Counted from the stretch's first letter, positions 9,364 to 17,984 are shown. The stretch is DNA of 64,000 nt from Ahrensia kielensis DSM 5890 (GCF_000374465.1 NZ_KB894528.1:981127-1045126); one strand, 5' to 3'. Made by a program: numbers and translations. The notes: generated by a model not told the origin, from the letters alone.

Positions 9364-10461
9364 TTACGCCGCCTGAGAAGGGTCTAGTGCATTGTCACTA
9401 TCTTTGCCAAGCCCATCCCTGACGATATCAAACGCATCGCGCAATACTTGGCTTGAAGCATTAGGCTTAACCGATTCATTGGACAAAATTTGTCTGAAAC
9501 GCCGCGCACCAGCTACGCCCGGAAAGAGGCCCACCATATGCCGCGTGATGTGATTCACACGAATACCGCTATCGCTTGCGATTTGAGCATCAATGTAATC
9601 ACACATCGCATCGATGAGCTCGCCAGCATCAAAGCTTGCGTTCTCCTCGCCATAAACCAGCGGATCGACGTGCGACAGGCACAGCGGATTTTGATAAGCG
9701 GCACGGCCAAGCATAATGCCGTCAAGCGTAATCCCTTCCCCCTTCGCAGCATCCAAACCATGAATCACATTCTCAAGACCACCGTTCAAACCAATGAAAC
9801 GACTCGGATTTTTTGCCTTGAGCTGTAGCACACGCGCATAATCTAAAGGCGGCACATCGCGGTTTTCTTTCGGACTTAAACCTTGCAGCCAAGCTTTTCG
9901 GGCATGAACCCAAAGCCCATCACAACCTGCATCCCATGATTTTTGAGCAACATCATCCAGCGCTTTTTGTGTGTCTTGATCATCAACACCAATACGGCAT
10001 TTTACCGTCACAGGAATATCGACAGCTTCTTTCATCGCGTCAACACATCGCGCGACAAGGTCCGGTTCACGCATCAGGCAAGCGCCGAATGTACCAGACT
10101 GAACACGGTCCGATGGGCAGCCCACATTCATATTGACTTCGGCATAGCCATAATCAGCGCATATGCGTGCAGCCTCGGCCATCTTCTGCGGCTCACTGCC
10201 GCCAATTTGAACAGCGACCGGATGTTCAACCGCATCAAAACCTAGCAACCGCTCACGATTACCATGAATGACCGCGTCCGCCACAACCATTTCCGTGTAA
10301 AGCAAAGCATGTTTGGTCAATTGGCGATGGAAAAAACGACAATGCCGATCCGTCCAGTCCATCATGGGGGCAATTGAAAAAACTAAATGTTTTTTAGCGT
10401 CATAAACATTTGATATTACAGTATCTTGAACACGATCACGAACAGTCTCATTAACTCTCAT
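9364..10461 (-). CDS. dusA: tRNA-dihydrouridine synthase A
   Basis: Flavin enzyme reducing uridines 20/20a in tRNA. It has the DusA signatures FSIAPMMDWTDRHCRFF, VQIGGSEP, the active-site region VNMNVGCPSDRVQSGTFGACLM and LMLGRAAYxNP-like IMLGRAAYQNP. I chose the ATG at 10461 (MRVNETV), which places APMMDW about 30 residues in. An in-frame ATG at 10506 would add 15 residues, and neither start has a strong ribosome site. The C-terminal tail after about residue 330 is slightly longer than in enterobacterial DusA. Confidence 0.93.
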   Translation of the reverse strand: MRVNETVRDRVQDTVISNVYDAKKHLVFSIAPMMDWTDRHCRFFHRQLTKHALLYTEMVVADAVIHGNRERLLGFDAVEHPVAVQIGGSEPQKMAEAARICADYGYAEVNMNVGCPSDRVQSGTFGACLMREPDLVARCVDAMKEAVDIPVTVKCRIGVDDQDTQKALDDVAQKSWDAGCDGLWVHARKAWLQGLSPKENRDVPPLDYARVLQLKAKNPSRFIGLNGGLENVIHGLDAAKGEGITLDGIMLGRAAYQNPLCLSHVDPLVYGEENASFDAGELIDAMCDYIDAQIASDSGIRVNHITRHMVGLFPGVAGARRFRQILSNESVKPNASSQVLRDAFDIVRDGLGKDSDNALDPSQAA

Positions 10462-10593
10462 TGGGTCTATTATGTACCTTTTGGGGTAGCTTATGGGAAA
10501 CACCATGCGTTTACGTTTAAAGACGGTAGCATCACATAAGCATAAATTTTACCCAGAAATATGCAACGCTTTTTCTATCCCCTTAATGTGAAG

Positions 10594-11637
10594 CTAAATA
10601 ATCTCGTCTTCGTCAGCCATAATACTATCTTCCAGCTCGGCTGCTATATTTTCAATTTTCGTTTCTGCCGAAATATTCTGACGAATGGTTGCGATATGAA
10701 AGAGGCCGTCTCCTTCATTTACGATAGGAAGGTTCGTTCTGCCGATAATCAGGCCGCCATGCGTTGCGATTACATTTTCTTCGAAATCACCAAACGGACT
10801 GGAAACAATGCCCAGCACTTGGCCTTTGCTGACGTTTTCTCCAGTGCCGACGAAACAACGCAGCAGCCCCCCTGCAGGTGATCTTTCCCACACGCTGTGT
10901 GAAGACTGCATGGATGTCGTGCGCGATTTAGGCACCCCTTTTGCGCCAATCATGCCCAAAGTGTGCATGACGCGTAAGATGCCGGACACGCCGACACGCA
11001 CAGAAAACTCATCAAAGCGAAGGCCTTCGCCTGCTTCATAAAGTAGAACGTCCACGCCTTTTTTCTGCGCCACACCGCGCAAAGAACCATCCCTTACTTT
11101 GGACATTAGAACCAGCGGCGCGCCAAAAGCATTCGCAAGTTCTGACGTTCGCGCACCACTTGGCGATACGCGTATTTGCGGCAGGTTCGTGCGGTGAATA
11201 GCGGCTGAATGCAGATCAATACCAACATCTGAACGGTCTAGAATTTCCGTTTCAAAAAGATGTGCCAGCCGCCCAGCCAAAGAGCCCTTTGGACTACCAG
11301 GAAACGAGCGGTTTAAATCACGGCGGTCAGGCAGGTAACGTGAATGGTTCATAAAGCCAAACGCATTGACAATTGGGATCGCCAATAAAGTACCACGTAG
11401 CTTGCTCAGACTTTTGGACTGTAGAACGCGGCGAACAATCTCCACGCCAATCACCTCATCACCATGAATAGCCGCACTGATGAAGAGTGTCGGGCCCGGT
11501 TTTTCACCGTGAACCACATGAACAGACATGGTGACTGGCGTATGATCCGAAAGAACACTTACCGGCAGGTCAATCGTGCGTTGCGCACCAGCTTCAATTT
11601 CAAATTCACCAATAGAAAAAGGTGCGCGCGCTGCCAT
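10594..11637 (-). CDS. Succinylglutamate desuccinylase/aspartoacylase (AstE-AspA) family hydrolase
   Basis: Zinc-dependent carboxypeptidase-fold protein of 347 residues. The zinc-site motifs are IHGDEVIGVE (His and Glu) near residue 55 and GIDLHSAA near 140; RDLNRSFPG is the substrate-arginine region. A C-terminal beta domain of about 100 residues follows (VSKGQVLGIVSSPFGD, a barrel-sandwich-like segment). It overlaps rimK by 1 bp. Next to an amino-acid ligase, its likely job is removal of an added acyl or amino-acid group, which is an inference. Confidence 0.88.
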   Translation of the reverse strand: MAARAPFSIGEFEIEAGAQRTIDLPVSVLSDHTPVTMSVHVVHGEKPGPTLFISAAIHGDEVIGVEIVRRVLQSKSLSKLRGTLLAIPIVNAFGFMNHSRYLPDRRDLNRSFPGSPKGSLAGRLAHLFETEILDRSDVGIDLHSAAIHRTNLPQIRVSPSGARTSELANAFGAPLVLMSKVRDGSLRGVAQKKGVDVLLYEAGEGLRFDEFSVRVGVSGILRVMHTLGMIGAKGVPKSRTTSMQSSHSVWERSPAGGLLRCFVGTGENVSKGQVLGIVSSPFGDFEENVIATHGGLIIGRTNLPIVNEGDGLFHIATIRQNISAETKIENIAAELEDSIMADEDEII

Positions 11638-12542
11638 TATCCCTTACCTTTAGTTTTCGTGCTGCCCTTTGCAGCGCTTGCCACGAGAAAATCGATGATC
11701 TTTCCTGCGATATCGATTTCTGTCGCTCTTTCTACGCCTTCCAATCCAGGTGAAGAATTCACCTCCATAACGACGGGACCATGGTTTGCACGCAGCATAT
11801 CCACACCGCATACATTCAAGCCCATTGCCTTTGCAGAGCGAACAGCCGTTGAGCGTTCCTCCGACGAGATTTTTATCATTTTAGCAGTGCCGCCGCGATG
11901 AAGGTTCGAGCGAAACTCGCCCTCGCCGCCGGTGCGCTGCATCGCTGCAACAACTTTGCCGCCAACGACCAATGCGCGAATATCTGTGCCGCCCGCTTCT
12001 TTAATGAACTCCTGCACAAGAATGTTCACATTGGCGCTGCGGAACGCTTCAATAACTGATTTTGCCGAGCGATCAGTATCGGCAAGAACGACGCCAAGGC
12101 CTTGCGTGCCTTCAAGAAGCTTGATGACAAGCGGCGCACCGCCCGCCATTTTAAGCACTTCTTCGGTTTGCTTAGGATCATGGGCAAATGTGGTGACTGG
12201 CAAACCAATACCATCACGGGCCAAAATTTGCGTTGAGCGCAGTTTGTCGCGTGAACGGCCGATAGCAACAGACTCGTTGAGCGGATAAACACCCGCCATC
12301 TCAAACTGACGCAATACGGCAAGACCATAAAACGTCACTGAAGCGCCAATACGCGGAATGACTGCATCATACCCAGTGAGTTTTTCGCCTTCATAATAAA
12401 TATCAGGACGTCGAGACGCGATGTTCATCGTGCATCGAAGCGTATTGATTATATCGAGCGTGTGGCCACGCTCTTCTGCAGCTTCTTTCAACCGCTTGTG
12501 AGAATAAAGCTTTGCATTTCGAGCTAACATCGCAATCTTCAT
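11637..12542 (-). CDS. rimK: RimK-type ATP-grasp ligase (ribosomal protein S6 glutamate ligase)
   Basis: 301-residue ATP-grasp enzyme, matching RimK in length and segments: [18 protein letters not shown] at the N-terminus, [19 protein letters not shown], the ATP-binding loop [28 protein letters not shown], and the magnesium-site segment [14 protein letters not shown]. RimK adds glutamates to the C-terminus of S6 in E. coli and remodels ribosomes in Pseudomonas. It is third in a four-gene operon with a RimB-like protease and an AstE-like hydrolase. Confidence 0.92.
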   Translation of the reverse strand: MKIAMLARNAKLYSHKRLKEAAEERGHTLDIINTLRCTMNIASRRPDIYYEGEKLTGYDAVIPRIGASVTFYGLAVLRQFEMAGVYPLNESVAIGRSRDKLRSTQILARDGIGLPVTTFAHDPKQTEEVLKMAGGAPLVIKLLEGTQGLGVVLADTDRSAKSVIEAFRSANVNILVQEFIKEAGGTDIRALVVGGKVVAAMQRTGGEGEFRSNLHRGGTAKMIKISSEERSTAVRSAKAMGLNVCGVDMLRANHGPVVMEVNSSPGLEGVERATEIDIAGKIIDFLVASAAKGSTKTKGKG

Positions 12543-12593
12543 CGACTTTTCCTTTGTTTAAAATGTAATAGGAAGGCGAAAACCGCCACGTTG

Positions 12594-13088
12594 CTATTGG
12601 TTTACAGCATGTTTTTGTGTCACTTTAGAAACAGGATCACCCATTAAAAAAGAACGACTTGGGTTAATCATGAGGCGCAACACACGTAAGGCAGTTCGAC
12701 CCAAAATCAGATCAAACTCCATATTCTTTCGGTCAGCGAGAGAGATATCGACCTTGGCGCGATAACTCCCTACCATCAAATTTGTTCTAATGATTACGCG
12801 CTGTTCAGGCACACCGCCTGTATTCTTAATTTTGCGCTCATCAGAAACAACAGCCTCAAGTATTTTACGCCCTTTGCTATCGGGCGAAGGGAAACTGAAG
12901 CGCACCCATTTAACGTCATCGCGATAAAATATCTCTTGGTTTTCGGCATGAATTGCCGATGTCCGCGCACCACTATCAATTTTTGCGCGAAGTTTCTTTA
13001 TATCGAGATCTGGCAGCTCGACGACTTCTCGCCACCCGACGCAGCGGACAGGAGGCTCTGAACGTGACTGCGCTGGAGCCTTTATCAA
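12594..13088 (-). CDS. RimB-like putative ATP-dependent zinc protease (PF05618-type)
   Basis: 164-residue protein of the family that accompanies rimK in many proteobacteria (RimB in Pseudomonas). The sequence has an aspartic-protease-like D38-S-G-A-R-T-S motif, the DLILGRTALR segment that mimics the second retropepsin loop, and MINPSRSFLMG at the end. In Pseudomonas the partner modulates RimK. The historical name zinc protease may be misleading, since no HExxH is present. It overlaps the upstream small gene by 4 bp; 51 bp separate it from rimK. Confidence 0.88.
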   Translation of the reverse strand: MIKAPAQSRSEPPVRCVGWREVVELPDLDIKKLRAKIDSGARTSAIHAENQEIFYRDDVKWVRFSFPSPDSKGRKILEAVVSDERKIKNTGGVPEQRVIIRTNLMVGSYRAKVDISLADRKNMEFDLILGRTALRVLRLMINPSRSFLMGDPVSKVTQKHAVNQ

Positions 13089-13363
13089 AGAAAATCCTCA
13101 TTCGCGCGGCGATAGTTCACAAAGGTATTTGCACTCATAATCACGTAAAAACTATCCATATCAATCAATACAAAACCACGCTCGGCAACAGCACGCCCGA
13201 TCTCACGAATATCATCTTCGTATAGACGCCGCCTTCCCGTTATTTCCCGCAAGAGTTTTACTGGGATTCTATATCGCCCAGATTTTTTCCCACCGAACTC
13301 CTGCGCGTATAAATCGCAGAGACGATCAGCTGTTTTAAAAATCCATTCATTATCACAAGTCAT
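13085..13363 (-). CDS. Hypothetical protein heading the rimK operon
   Basis: 92-residue soluble acidic/basic mixed protein with no recognised domain. It has an aromatic N-terminal helix (NEWIFKTADRLCDLYAQEF), a central ITGRRRLYEDDIREIGRAVAER segment, and a FVLIDMDSFYVIMSA strand. The 4-bp overlap with the protease gene and the shared strand show that it belongs to the operon. Two 9-bp direct repeats lie just upstream of its start. Confidence 0.72.
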   Translation of the reverse strand: MTCDNEWIFKTADRLCDLYAQEFGGKKSGRYRIPVKLLREITGRRRLYEDDIREIGRAVAERGFVLIDMDSFYVIMSANTFVNYRRANEDFL

Positions 13364-13375
13364 ATAAATTCAATA

Positions 13376-13405
13376 TATAGGTAATAATTATTTGTCTATA
13401 GGTAA
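13376..13405. promoter_or_regulatory. TATAGGTAA direct repeats upstream of the rimK operon
   Basis: Two perfect copies of TATAGGTAA at 13376-13384 and 13397-13405, 21 bp apart (two helical turns), begin 13 bp upstream of the first start codon of the operon, in a very AT-rich stretch. The spacing and phasing suggest a protein-binding site. No known motif is recognised. Confidence 0.4.
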
Positions 13406-13611
13406 AATATAATTTTTCTTCACAGAAACCAAACCCACAATATGAATGTGCAAATATTTATTCATGAGCTGCAAGCTGCAAAATAAGGCAACGAAACCAA
13501 TTCATTTTGGCATTGAATAAAAAATATGAAGCTTTGAGGACCGACAGTAAAAAATCCACTTGCAATCATATAAAAACGGCGTATTAGACGCGCACCCATA
13601 GTCGCACGTGC

Positions 13612-13974
13612 CTATAGGTATCCGCCGACTCTTCGATATGGTGAAGAGCACGGCAAGGTAACCGGAGCTAACCCCTCCGGACGTATCAAAGGCCAACCCT
13701 TGATACGTGGATATCGTAAAGCAACGACGGTGAGGGTCTCAGGGTTTGAAGCCCAAGTTTACTCGTCTGGCGGTCCAAACGCCGGGGTTTTCGAGACACC
13801 ACTTTCATTGCCAGATGTGCGGCGGAGCAATCCCCAATCAAAGGCAGAACCGATCCACTCCACAAGGATCACAATCTCGCTGCTTGTTCATCGTAAGGTG
13901 CATTCTTGCCTTCTTTTCAAGCGACATCGTTCTGACGCCGGAAAATCCGGTATTTGATTTTGAGGATTGGCCTA
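13612..13974 (+). ncRNA. speF: speF-type structured leader RNA
   Basis: This roughly 360-nt gene-free stretch precedes the ornithine decarboxylase start. It contains several nested helices: CTCTTC/GAAGAG (13629-13634 with 13643-13648), CCGGAG/CTCCGG (13662-13667 with 13675-13680), a 9-bp hairpin (13681-13689 with 13700-13708), GTCTC/GAGAC enclosing a GGCG/CGCC hairpin (13736-13740 with 13793-13797), and a small CCGGA/TCCGG hairpin (13938-13950) near the ribosome site. Position and structure fit the alphaproteobacterial speF motif known upstream of ornithine decarboxylase genes. Exact boundaries are not determined; nothing else is seen in 13406-13611. Confidence 0.72.
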
Positions 13975-15108
13975 ATGGCAACTGCACGTATTATCGACTT
14001 CTTCAACACACGTAACCCTGCAACACCATGCTTGGTTGTTGACCTTGATGTTGTCGCCGACAACTTCACAAAATTCCGCCGCGCGCTTCCGCTATCTAAA
14101 ATCTTCTATGCGGTTAAAGCAAACCCTGCGCCAGAAATCCTGCGCCTCCTTGCTGATATGGGCTCTTCATTCGATTGCGCTTCTGTTGTTGAAATCGAAA
14201 TGGCACTTGAAGCTGGTGCGACGCCTGACCGTATTTCATACGGCAACACAATTAAAAAAGAGCGCGATATTGCTGCAGCTTTTGCGCATGGCGTTTCCAT
14301 GTTTGCCGTTGACTGCGAAGTAGAAGTTGAAAAAATTGCCCGCGCTGCACCTGGCTCACGTGTATTCTGCCGCATTCTGACAGATGGCGAAGGCGCTGAA
14401 TGGCCGCTTTCTCGCAAATTTGGCTGCGTGCCTGAAATGGCAACAGATGTGCTTAAACACGCCGTTGCGCTTGGCCTCGTTGCACATGGCATTTCATTCC
14501 ATGTCGGCTCTCAAATGACGACAGTTGACGCTTGGGACTTACCTCTTTCGCATGCACGCACGATTTTCGATGCGATGGCTAAAGCTGGCGTACAGTTGAA
14601 AATGGTCAATATGGGCGGTGGTTTTCCAACGCGCTATTTGAAAGACATACCAACAGCAGAAGCCTATGGCTCGGCTATCTTCGATGCGCTTTCAAAACAT
14701 TTTGGCAATCATATGCCAGAGACAATCATCGAGCCTGGCCGCGGTATGGTTGGCAATGCAGGCGTTATCAAATCAGAAGTTGTGCTGATCTCTAACAAAT
14801 CTGCAAATGACAATGTGCGCTGGGTCTATCTCGACATTGGTAAATTTGGCGGCCTTGCAGAAACAATGGACGAAGCCATTCGTTATGACATCAAAACATC
14901 GCGCGATGGCGCTGATAAAACACCCTGTGTTTTAGCGGGCCCGACCTGCGATTCAGCTGATGTTCTTTATGAGAAAAACGCTTATCCAATGCCGGTTACT
15001 TTGAGCATTGGCGATGAAATTTTCATTGAAGGTACCGGTGCCTATACAACGACATACTCCGCTGTAGCGTTCAATGGTTTTGAACCATTGAAATCTTACG
15101 TCATCTAA
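13975..15108 (+). CDS. odc: Ornithine/lysine decarboxylase (PLP, fold type III)
   Basis: Eukaryotic-type (group IV) decarboxylase making putrescine (or cadaverine) from ornithine (or lysine). 377 residues from the ATG at 13975, chosen because GAGG lies 10 bp upstream and homologues begin with MATARI-like sequence. The PLP lysine is K48 in FYAVKANP. HVGSQ, MGGGFP and the C-terminal GPTCDSADVL (C325) complete the active site. The structured leader upstream points to post-transcriptional polyamine control. The ornithine versus lysine preference is not resolved. Confidence 0.94.
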   Translation: MATARIIDFFNTRNPATPCLVVDLDVVADNFTKFRRALPLSKIFYAVKANPAPEILRLLADMGSSFDCASVVEIEMALEAGATPDRISYGNTIKKERDIAAAFAHGVSMFAVDCEVEVEKIARAAPGSRVFCRILTDGEGAEWPLSRKFGCVPEMATDVLKHAVALGLVAHGISFHVGSQMTTVDAWDLPLSHARTIFDAMAKAGVQLKMVNMGGGFPTRYLKDIPTAEAYGSAIFDALSKHFGNHMPETIIEPGRGMVGNAGVIKSEVVLISNKSANDNVRWVYLDIGKFGGLAETMDEAIRYDIKTSRDGADKTPCVLAGPTCDSADVLYEKNAYPMPVTLSIGDEIFIEGTGAYTTTYSAVAFNGFEPLKSYVI

Positions 15109-15124
15109 ATCGGCCTCCAGCCGG

Positions 15125-15156
15125 AATCGGTGCTGGCGTCAGTGTCAGCACCGATT
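15125..15156 (+). terminator. Hairpin between odc and the acetyltransferase gene
   Basis: Perfect 11-bp stem (15125-15135 with 15146-15156) and a 10-nt loop located 17 bp after the odc stop. No T-run follows, so partial read-through or mRNA stabilisation is as likely as termination. Confidence 0.6.
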
Positions 15157-15181
15157 ACCAAAGCGTTTGGGGTATATCTCA

Positions 15182-15754
15182 ATGAATTTCATGTCTGTTT
15201 CGGCCGATGCCGAAAGCAATTTCACGATTGGCGCTGAGCAAAACGGCGAAGGCCGCGCGCGTAACGCATTGCTCGACCGTGTCATGGCACCAAACTGGCG
15301 CAAGAAAAGCTCCAATGCTTTGCGCCGTGGCTACATGCCTTCTCGCGGCTTGGCGCTTGTTGCACGCAATGAATTCGGTTCATTGATTGGCACAGTCCGC
15401 CTATGGGATGTAGCATCCGAAAACGGCAAACACGGCTTGCTGCTTGGCCCACTTGCAGTAGATGATGCATCAAAATCATCAGGCGTTGGCTCTGCACTCA
15501 TGAAAGCTGCAATAAGCAAGGCAACCGAGCTTGGTCATGGTGCAATTTTGCTCGTCGGTGATGCTGCTTATTATGAGCGGTTTGGTTTTTCTGCTGGCCT
15601 CACACAACAGCTATCTATGCCCGGCCCCTATGAGAAAGATCGTTTTCTTGGCTTAGAGTTACAAAAAGATGCACTGACAGGTGCAGCAGGAGTTTTGGTG
15701 CCTACAGGCAGAAAACTAATTGCAAATCAGCACAAAAACAAATTGGTGGGCTGA
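15182..15754 (+). CDS. GNAT family N-acetyltransferase
   Basis: 190-residue acetyltransferase with the acetyl-CoA loop region SSGVGSALMKAAI preceded by LGPLAVDD, and the late AILLVGDAAYYERFGFSAG segment of the Rimi/YhbS-like group. It follows odc by 73 bp, an arrangement recurrent in rhizobia, so acetylation of a polyamine or related amine is possible but unproven. The ATG at 15182 is preferred over the upstream TTG; a second ATG is at 15191. Confidence 0.88.
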   Translation: MNFMSVSADAESNFTIGAEQNGEGRARNALLDRVMAPNWRKKSSNALRRGYMPSRGLALVARNEFGSLIGTVRLWDVASENGKHGLLLGPLAVDDASKSSGVGSALMKAAISKATELGHGAILLVGDAAYYERFGFSAGLTQQLSMPGPYEKDRFLGLELQKDALTGAAGVLVPTGRKLIANQHKNKLVG

Positions 15755-15768
15755 ACTTTAGTTCAGCC
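15749..15768. terminator. Bidirectional palindrome containing two stop codons
   Basis: GGCTGAAC at 15749-15756 pairs perfectly with 15761-15768 around a TTTA loop. The TGA of the acetyltransferase and the TGA of the convergent arsR-type gene lie symmetrically in the two arms, so one hairpin serves the 3' ends of both mRNAs. Confidence 0.65.
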
Positions 15769-16080
15769 TCCTTTGACAAAGGTGTCGCACAACGCGTTCA
15801 TCATTGCGACGATCCGCTCATCGGCAAGACGATAATAGATTGTTTGCGCATCGCGGCGTGTTGCGACCACATTTCCTTCTCGTAACTTCGTAAGATGCTG
15901 ACTGAGAGACGACTGCCCAATACCAAGCGTATCTTGAATTTTACCCACCGAGGCTTCACCGTCAGCTAGAAAACAAAGAATAAGCAGTCGTTTAGAATTA
16001 GCCATCAACGATAAAATGCCCGCAACCTCATCGGCGCGCGATTTTAAAATTTCAATTTCATCACGTTGAATGTTTAGCAT
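15763..16080 (-). CDS. bigR: ArsR-family persulfide-responsive repressor (BigR/SqrR type)
   Basis: 105-residue winged-helix regulator with AGILSLMANSKRLLILCFL, the recognition region IGQSSLSQHLTKLREG and the wing RRDAQTIYYRL. C41 in LLILCFL and C98 in NALCDTFV match the two-cysteine thiol switch of BigR/SqrR, in which persulfides form a di- or polysulfide bridge and release DNA. It is divergent from a YeeE/YedE pair plus a beta-lactamase-like hydrolase, the expected BigR target operon. Confidence 0.88.
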   Translation of the reverse strand: MLNIQRDEIEILKSRADEVAGILSLMANSKRLLILCFLADGEASVGKIQDTLGIGQSSLSQHLTKLREGNVVATRRDAQTIYYRLADERIVAMMNALCDTFVKGG

Positions 16081-16099
16081 CTTTATATTACCATTGCCT

Positions 16100-16120
16100 T
16101 ATATACATTTTCCTAATATA
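16100..16120. promoter_or_regulatory. Candidate BigR operator
   Basis: An AT-rich imperfect palindrome with TATAT and ATATA arms lies between the divergent bigR and yeeE-type starts (19 bp from bigR, 36 bp from the other). The location and base composition fit the AT-rich BigR box. The assignment is by analogy. Confidence 0.45.
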
Positions 16121-16155
16121 CGATATCCATTGTAAAATAAAGCTCGGAGTCGAAC

Positions 16156-16608
16156 ATGTTACCCAGTGTCATTACTGAATTCACCCCATGGGCATCGCTT
16201 CTAGGTGGTGTCTTAATTGGAATTTCCGCGGTTATGGTCATGGTTTTGTTCGGGCGTATCGCTGGCATTACTGGCGTAACCACAGGCGCTTTGAGCCTTA
16301 TCATACCCTCGCAAACAAAAGCCGCAGATTGGGACTGGCGTATAGCCTTTATCGCGGGTCTTATCATTGCCCCCTTGCTGGTGTCGCTCTTTACTGGCGA
16401 TATTCAGCAAACTGTATCGGACAATGTGCTTGGCATGGCGCTGGCTGGTTTGCTGGTCGGCATTGGCACAACCATCGGTTCCGGCTGCACATCCGGCCAC
16501 GGTGTTTGCGGCCTAGCAAGATTATCGACCCGCTCGCTCGCAGCCGTTGCAACTTTTATGTTGTTTGCAGCTGCCACTGTTTTCCTTCTACGTCACGTTT
16601 GGAGCTGA
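16156..16608 (+). CDS. pmpA: YeeE/YedE family membrane protein (PmpA-like)
   Basis: First half of a two-gene sulfur-transport pair, 150 residues with about four membrane helices. It carries the family signature GxGTTxGSGCTSGHGVCGLAR around residues 105-125; the conserved cysteine is thought to handle thiosulfate or persulfide sulfur. It is the first gene after the bigR intergenic region and ends 3 bp before its partner. Confidence 0.88.
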   Translation: MLPSVITEFTPWASLLGGVLIGISAVMVMVLFGRIAGITGVTTGALSLIIPSQTKAADWDWRIAFIAGLIIAPLLVSLFTGDIQQTVSDNVLGMALAGLLVGIGTTIGSGCTSGHGVCGLARLSTRSLAAVATFMLFAAATVFLLRHVWS

Positions 16609-16611
16609 TCA

Positions 16612-17031
16612 ATGCGCATTATATTTGGTTTTCTCTCCGGTCTTGTTTTCGGCATTGGTCTGGTAATCTCAGGCATGTCTAACCCTGCCAAAGTGATCAA
16701 TTTTCTGGATGTATTTGGCACATGGGACCCATCGCTTGCCTTTGTCATGGGCGGCGCAACACTCGTTACTTTTATTGGCTACCGCATTGTTTTGCAGCGC
16801 GATCATCCTATTCTAATGACCGATTTTCAGCTTCCTTTAAGCACTGCGGTCGACAAGCCGCTTTTGATGGGTGCAGCCTTATTTGGTGTAGGCTGGGGTA
16901 TCGGTGGATTTTGCCCCGGCCCTGCATGGACAGCCCTGCCACTTATGGCAACAGGAACCTTGGCCTTTTTGCCCGCCATGCTAATTGGCTTTTTAATAGG
17001 CCAGCCAATCAAGAATATGATGACAAAATAG
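16612..17031 (+). CDS. pmpB: YeeE/YedE family membrane protein (PmpB-like)
   Basis: Second half of the pair, 139 residues with about four membrane helices. Signature segments are GLVISGMSNPAKVINFLD near residue 20 and GWGIGGFCPGPAW near 100, which holds the conserved cysteine. E. coli YeeE is one protein of about twice this size, so the pair represents the split form common in alphaproteobacteria. Confidence 0.88.
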   Translation: MRIIFGFLSGLVFGIGLVISGMSNPAKVINFLDVFGTWDPSLAFVMGGATLVTFIGYRIVLQRDHPILMTDFQLPLSTAVDKPLLMGAALFGVGWGIGGFCPGPAWTALPLMATGTLAFLPAMLIGFLIGQPIKNMMTK

Positions 17032-17056
17032 AATAAACGGCAGGAAAGTAATCAAC

Positions 17057-17974
17057 ATGAGTAACTCGAATGACAATCGCGTAGAGCGCTTTTCAAAATC
17101 GAATGGTCCAAAATCACCCGAGGTTTGGGGAATTTATGATCCCCCAACGGGTTCTGCGCAATATGTGGTGGCCTGCCCGACGACGAAGAAATGCGCTCTG
17201 GTCGACATCGTTCAAGGCTTTGATCCAAAGAGTTTTGCAACCGACAAAATCGCCTTTGACCAGATCGTCGCTCTGGTTGAGCGCGAAGGCTACAAAGTGG
17301 AATGGGTGCTTGATACGCATCCCCACGCCGACCACCTCACCGCCTCATCATTGCTTGCGCAGCATTATAATGTGCCCAACGCTATTGGTGCCAAGACACG
17401 AAAAATCGCAGAACTTTGGCGCGATTATTATAATGAGCCCGATGGCTTGAAAGTGGATGAACATTACGCACATCTATTTAATGATGGTGATACGTTTACG
17501 ATAGGTGAGCTAGACGTGCAGGTAATGTTGTCGACAGGTCATACGCTCGGCTCCATCTCCTATGTCGTTGGCGATGATTGTGCGCTGGTGCATGACACAT
17601 TGATGCAGCCTGACCGTGGAACATCGCGCTGTGATTTTCCAGGTGGTTCAGCTTCTGAACTTTGGGATTCTATTCAGGCTATTTTTGCACTGGGCGATGA
17701 TGTGCGCCTGTTTATCGGTCACGATTACACCAATGATGAACGCCAAGAGCCGCAATGGGAAGCGACAATTAGCGAACATCTCGCTAGTAATATACATGTT
17801 AAAAGCGGCACAGATCGGGGTGAATGGATTGCCAAGCGAGAAAAGCGCGATACGACCCTGCCCTTACCCGATAGAATGCTTGCAGCTTTGCAAGTAAACC
17901 TATGTGCAGGAAAATTTCCCGCTCGCGAAAATGATGGAAACCACTACCTTAAAATGCCGGTAAACCGTTTTTAA
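17057..17974 (+). CDS. blh: Beta-lactamase-like hydrolase Blh (persulfide dioxygenase type)
   Basis: 305-residue MBL-fold enzyme with H88-x-H90-x-D92-H93 (DTHPHADHLTAS), STGHTLGSISY (third metal histidine), LVHDTLMQPDRGTSRCDFPGG (bridging Asp) and FIGHDY (last histidine). The GTSRCDFPGG segment and single-iron site are typical of persulfide dioxygenases (ETHE1/Blh), which oxidise glutathione persulfide to sulfite. It is the last gene of the bigR-regulated operon and gives the operon its sulfide-detoxification role. It lacks the rhodanese domain that some Blh proteins carry. Confidence 0.9.
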   Translation: MSNSNDNRVERFSKSNGPKSPEVWGIYDPPTGSAQYVVACPTTKKCALVDIVQGFDPKSFATDKIAFDQIVALVEREGYKVEWVLDTHPHADHLTASSLLAQHYNVPNAIGAKTRKIAELWRDYYNEPDGLKVDEHYAHLFNDGDTFTIGELDVQVMLSTGHTLGSISYVVGDDCALVHDTLMQPDRGTSRCDFPGGSASELWDSIQAIFALGDDVRLFIGHDYTNDERQEPQWEATISEHLASNIHVKSGTDRGEWIAKREKRDTTLPLPDRMLAALQVNLCAGKFPARENDGNHYLKMPVNRF

Positions 17975-17984
17975 AAAACCAACA

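Noticed and set aside
13700-13957. An 85-residue frame in the odc leader, possible leader peptide
   Set aside because: It runs through the conserved RNA helices, lacks a ribosome site and has no ornithine-codon feature. The structured-RNA reading explains the region better.
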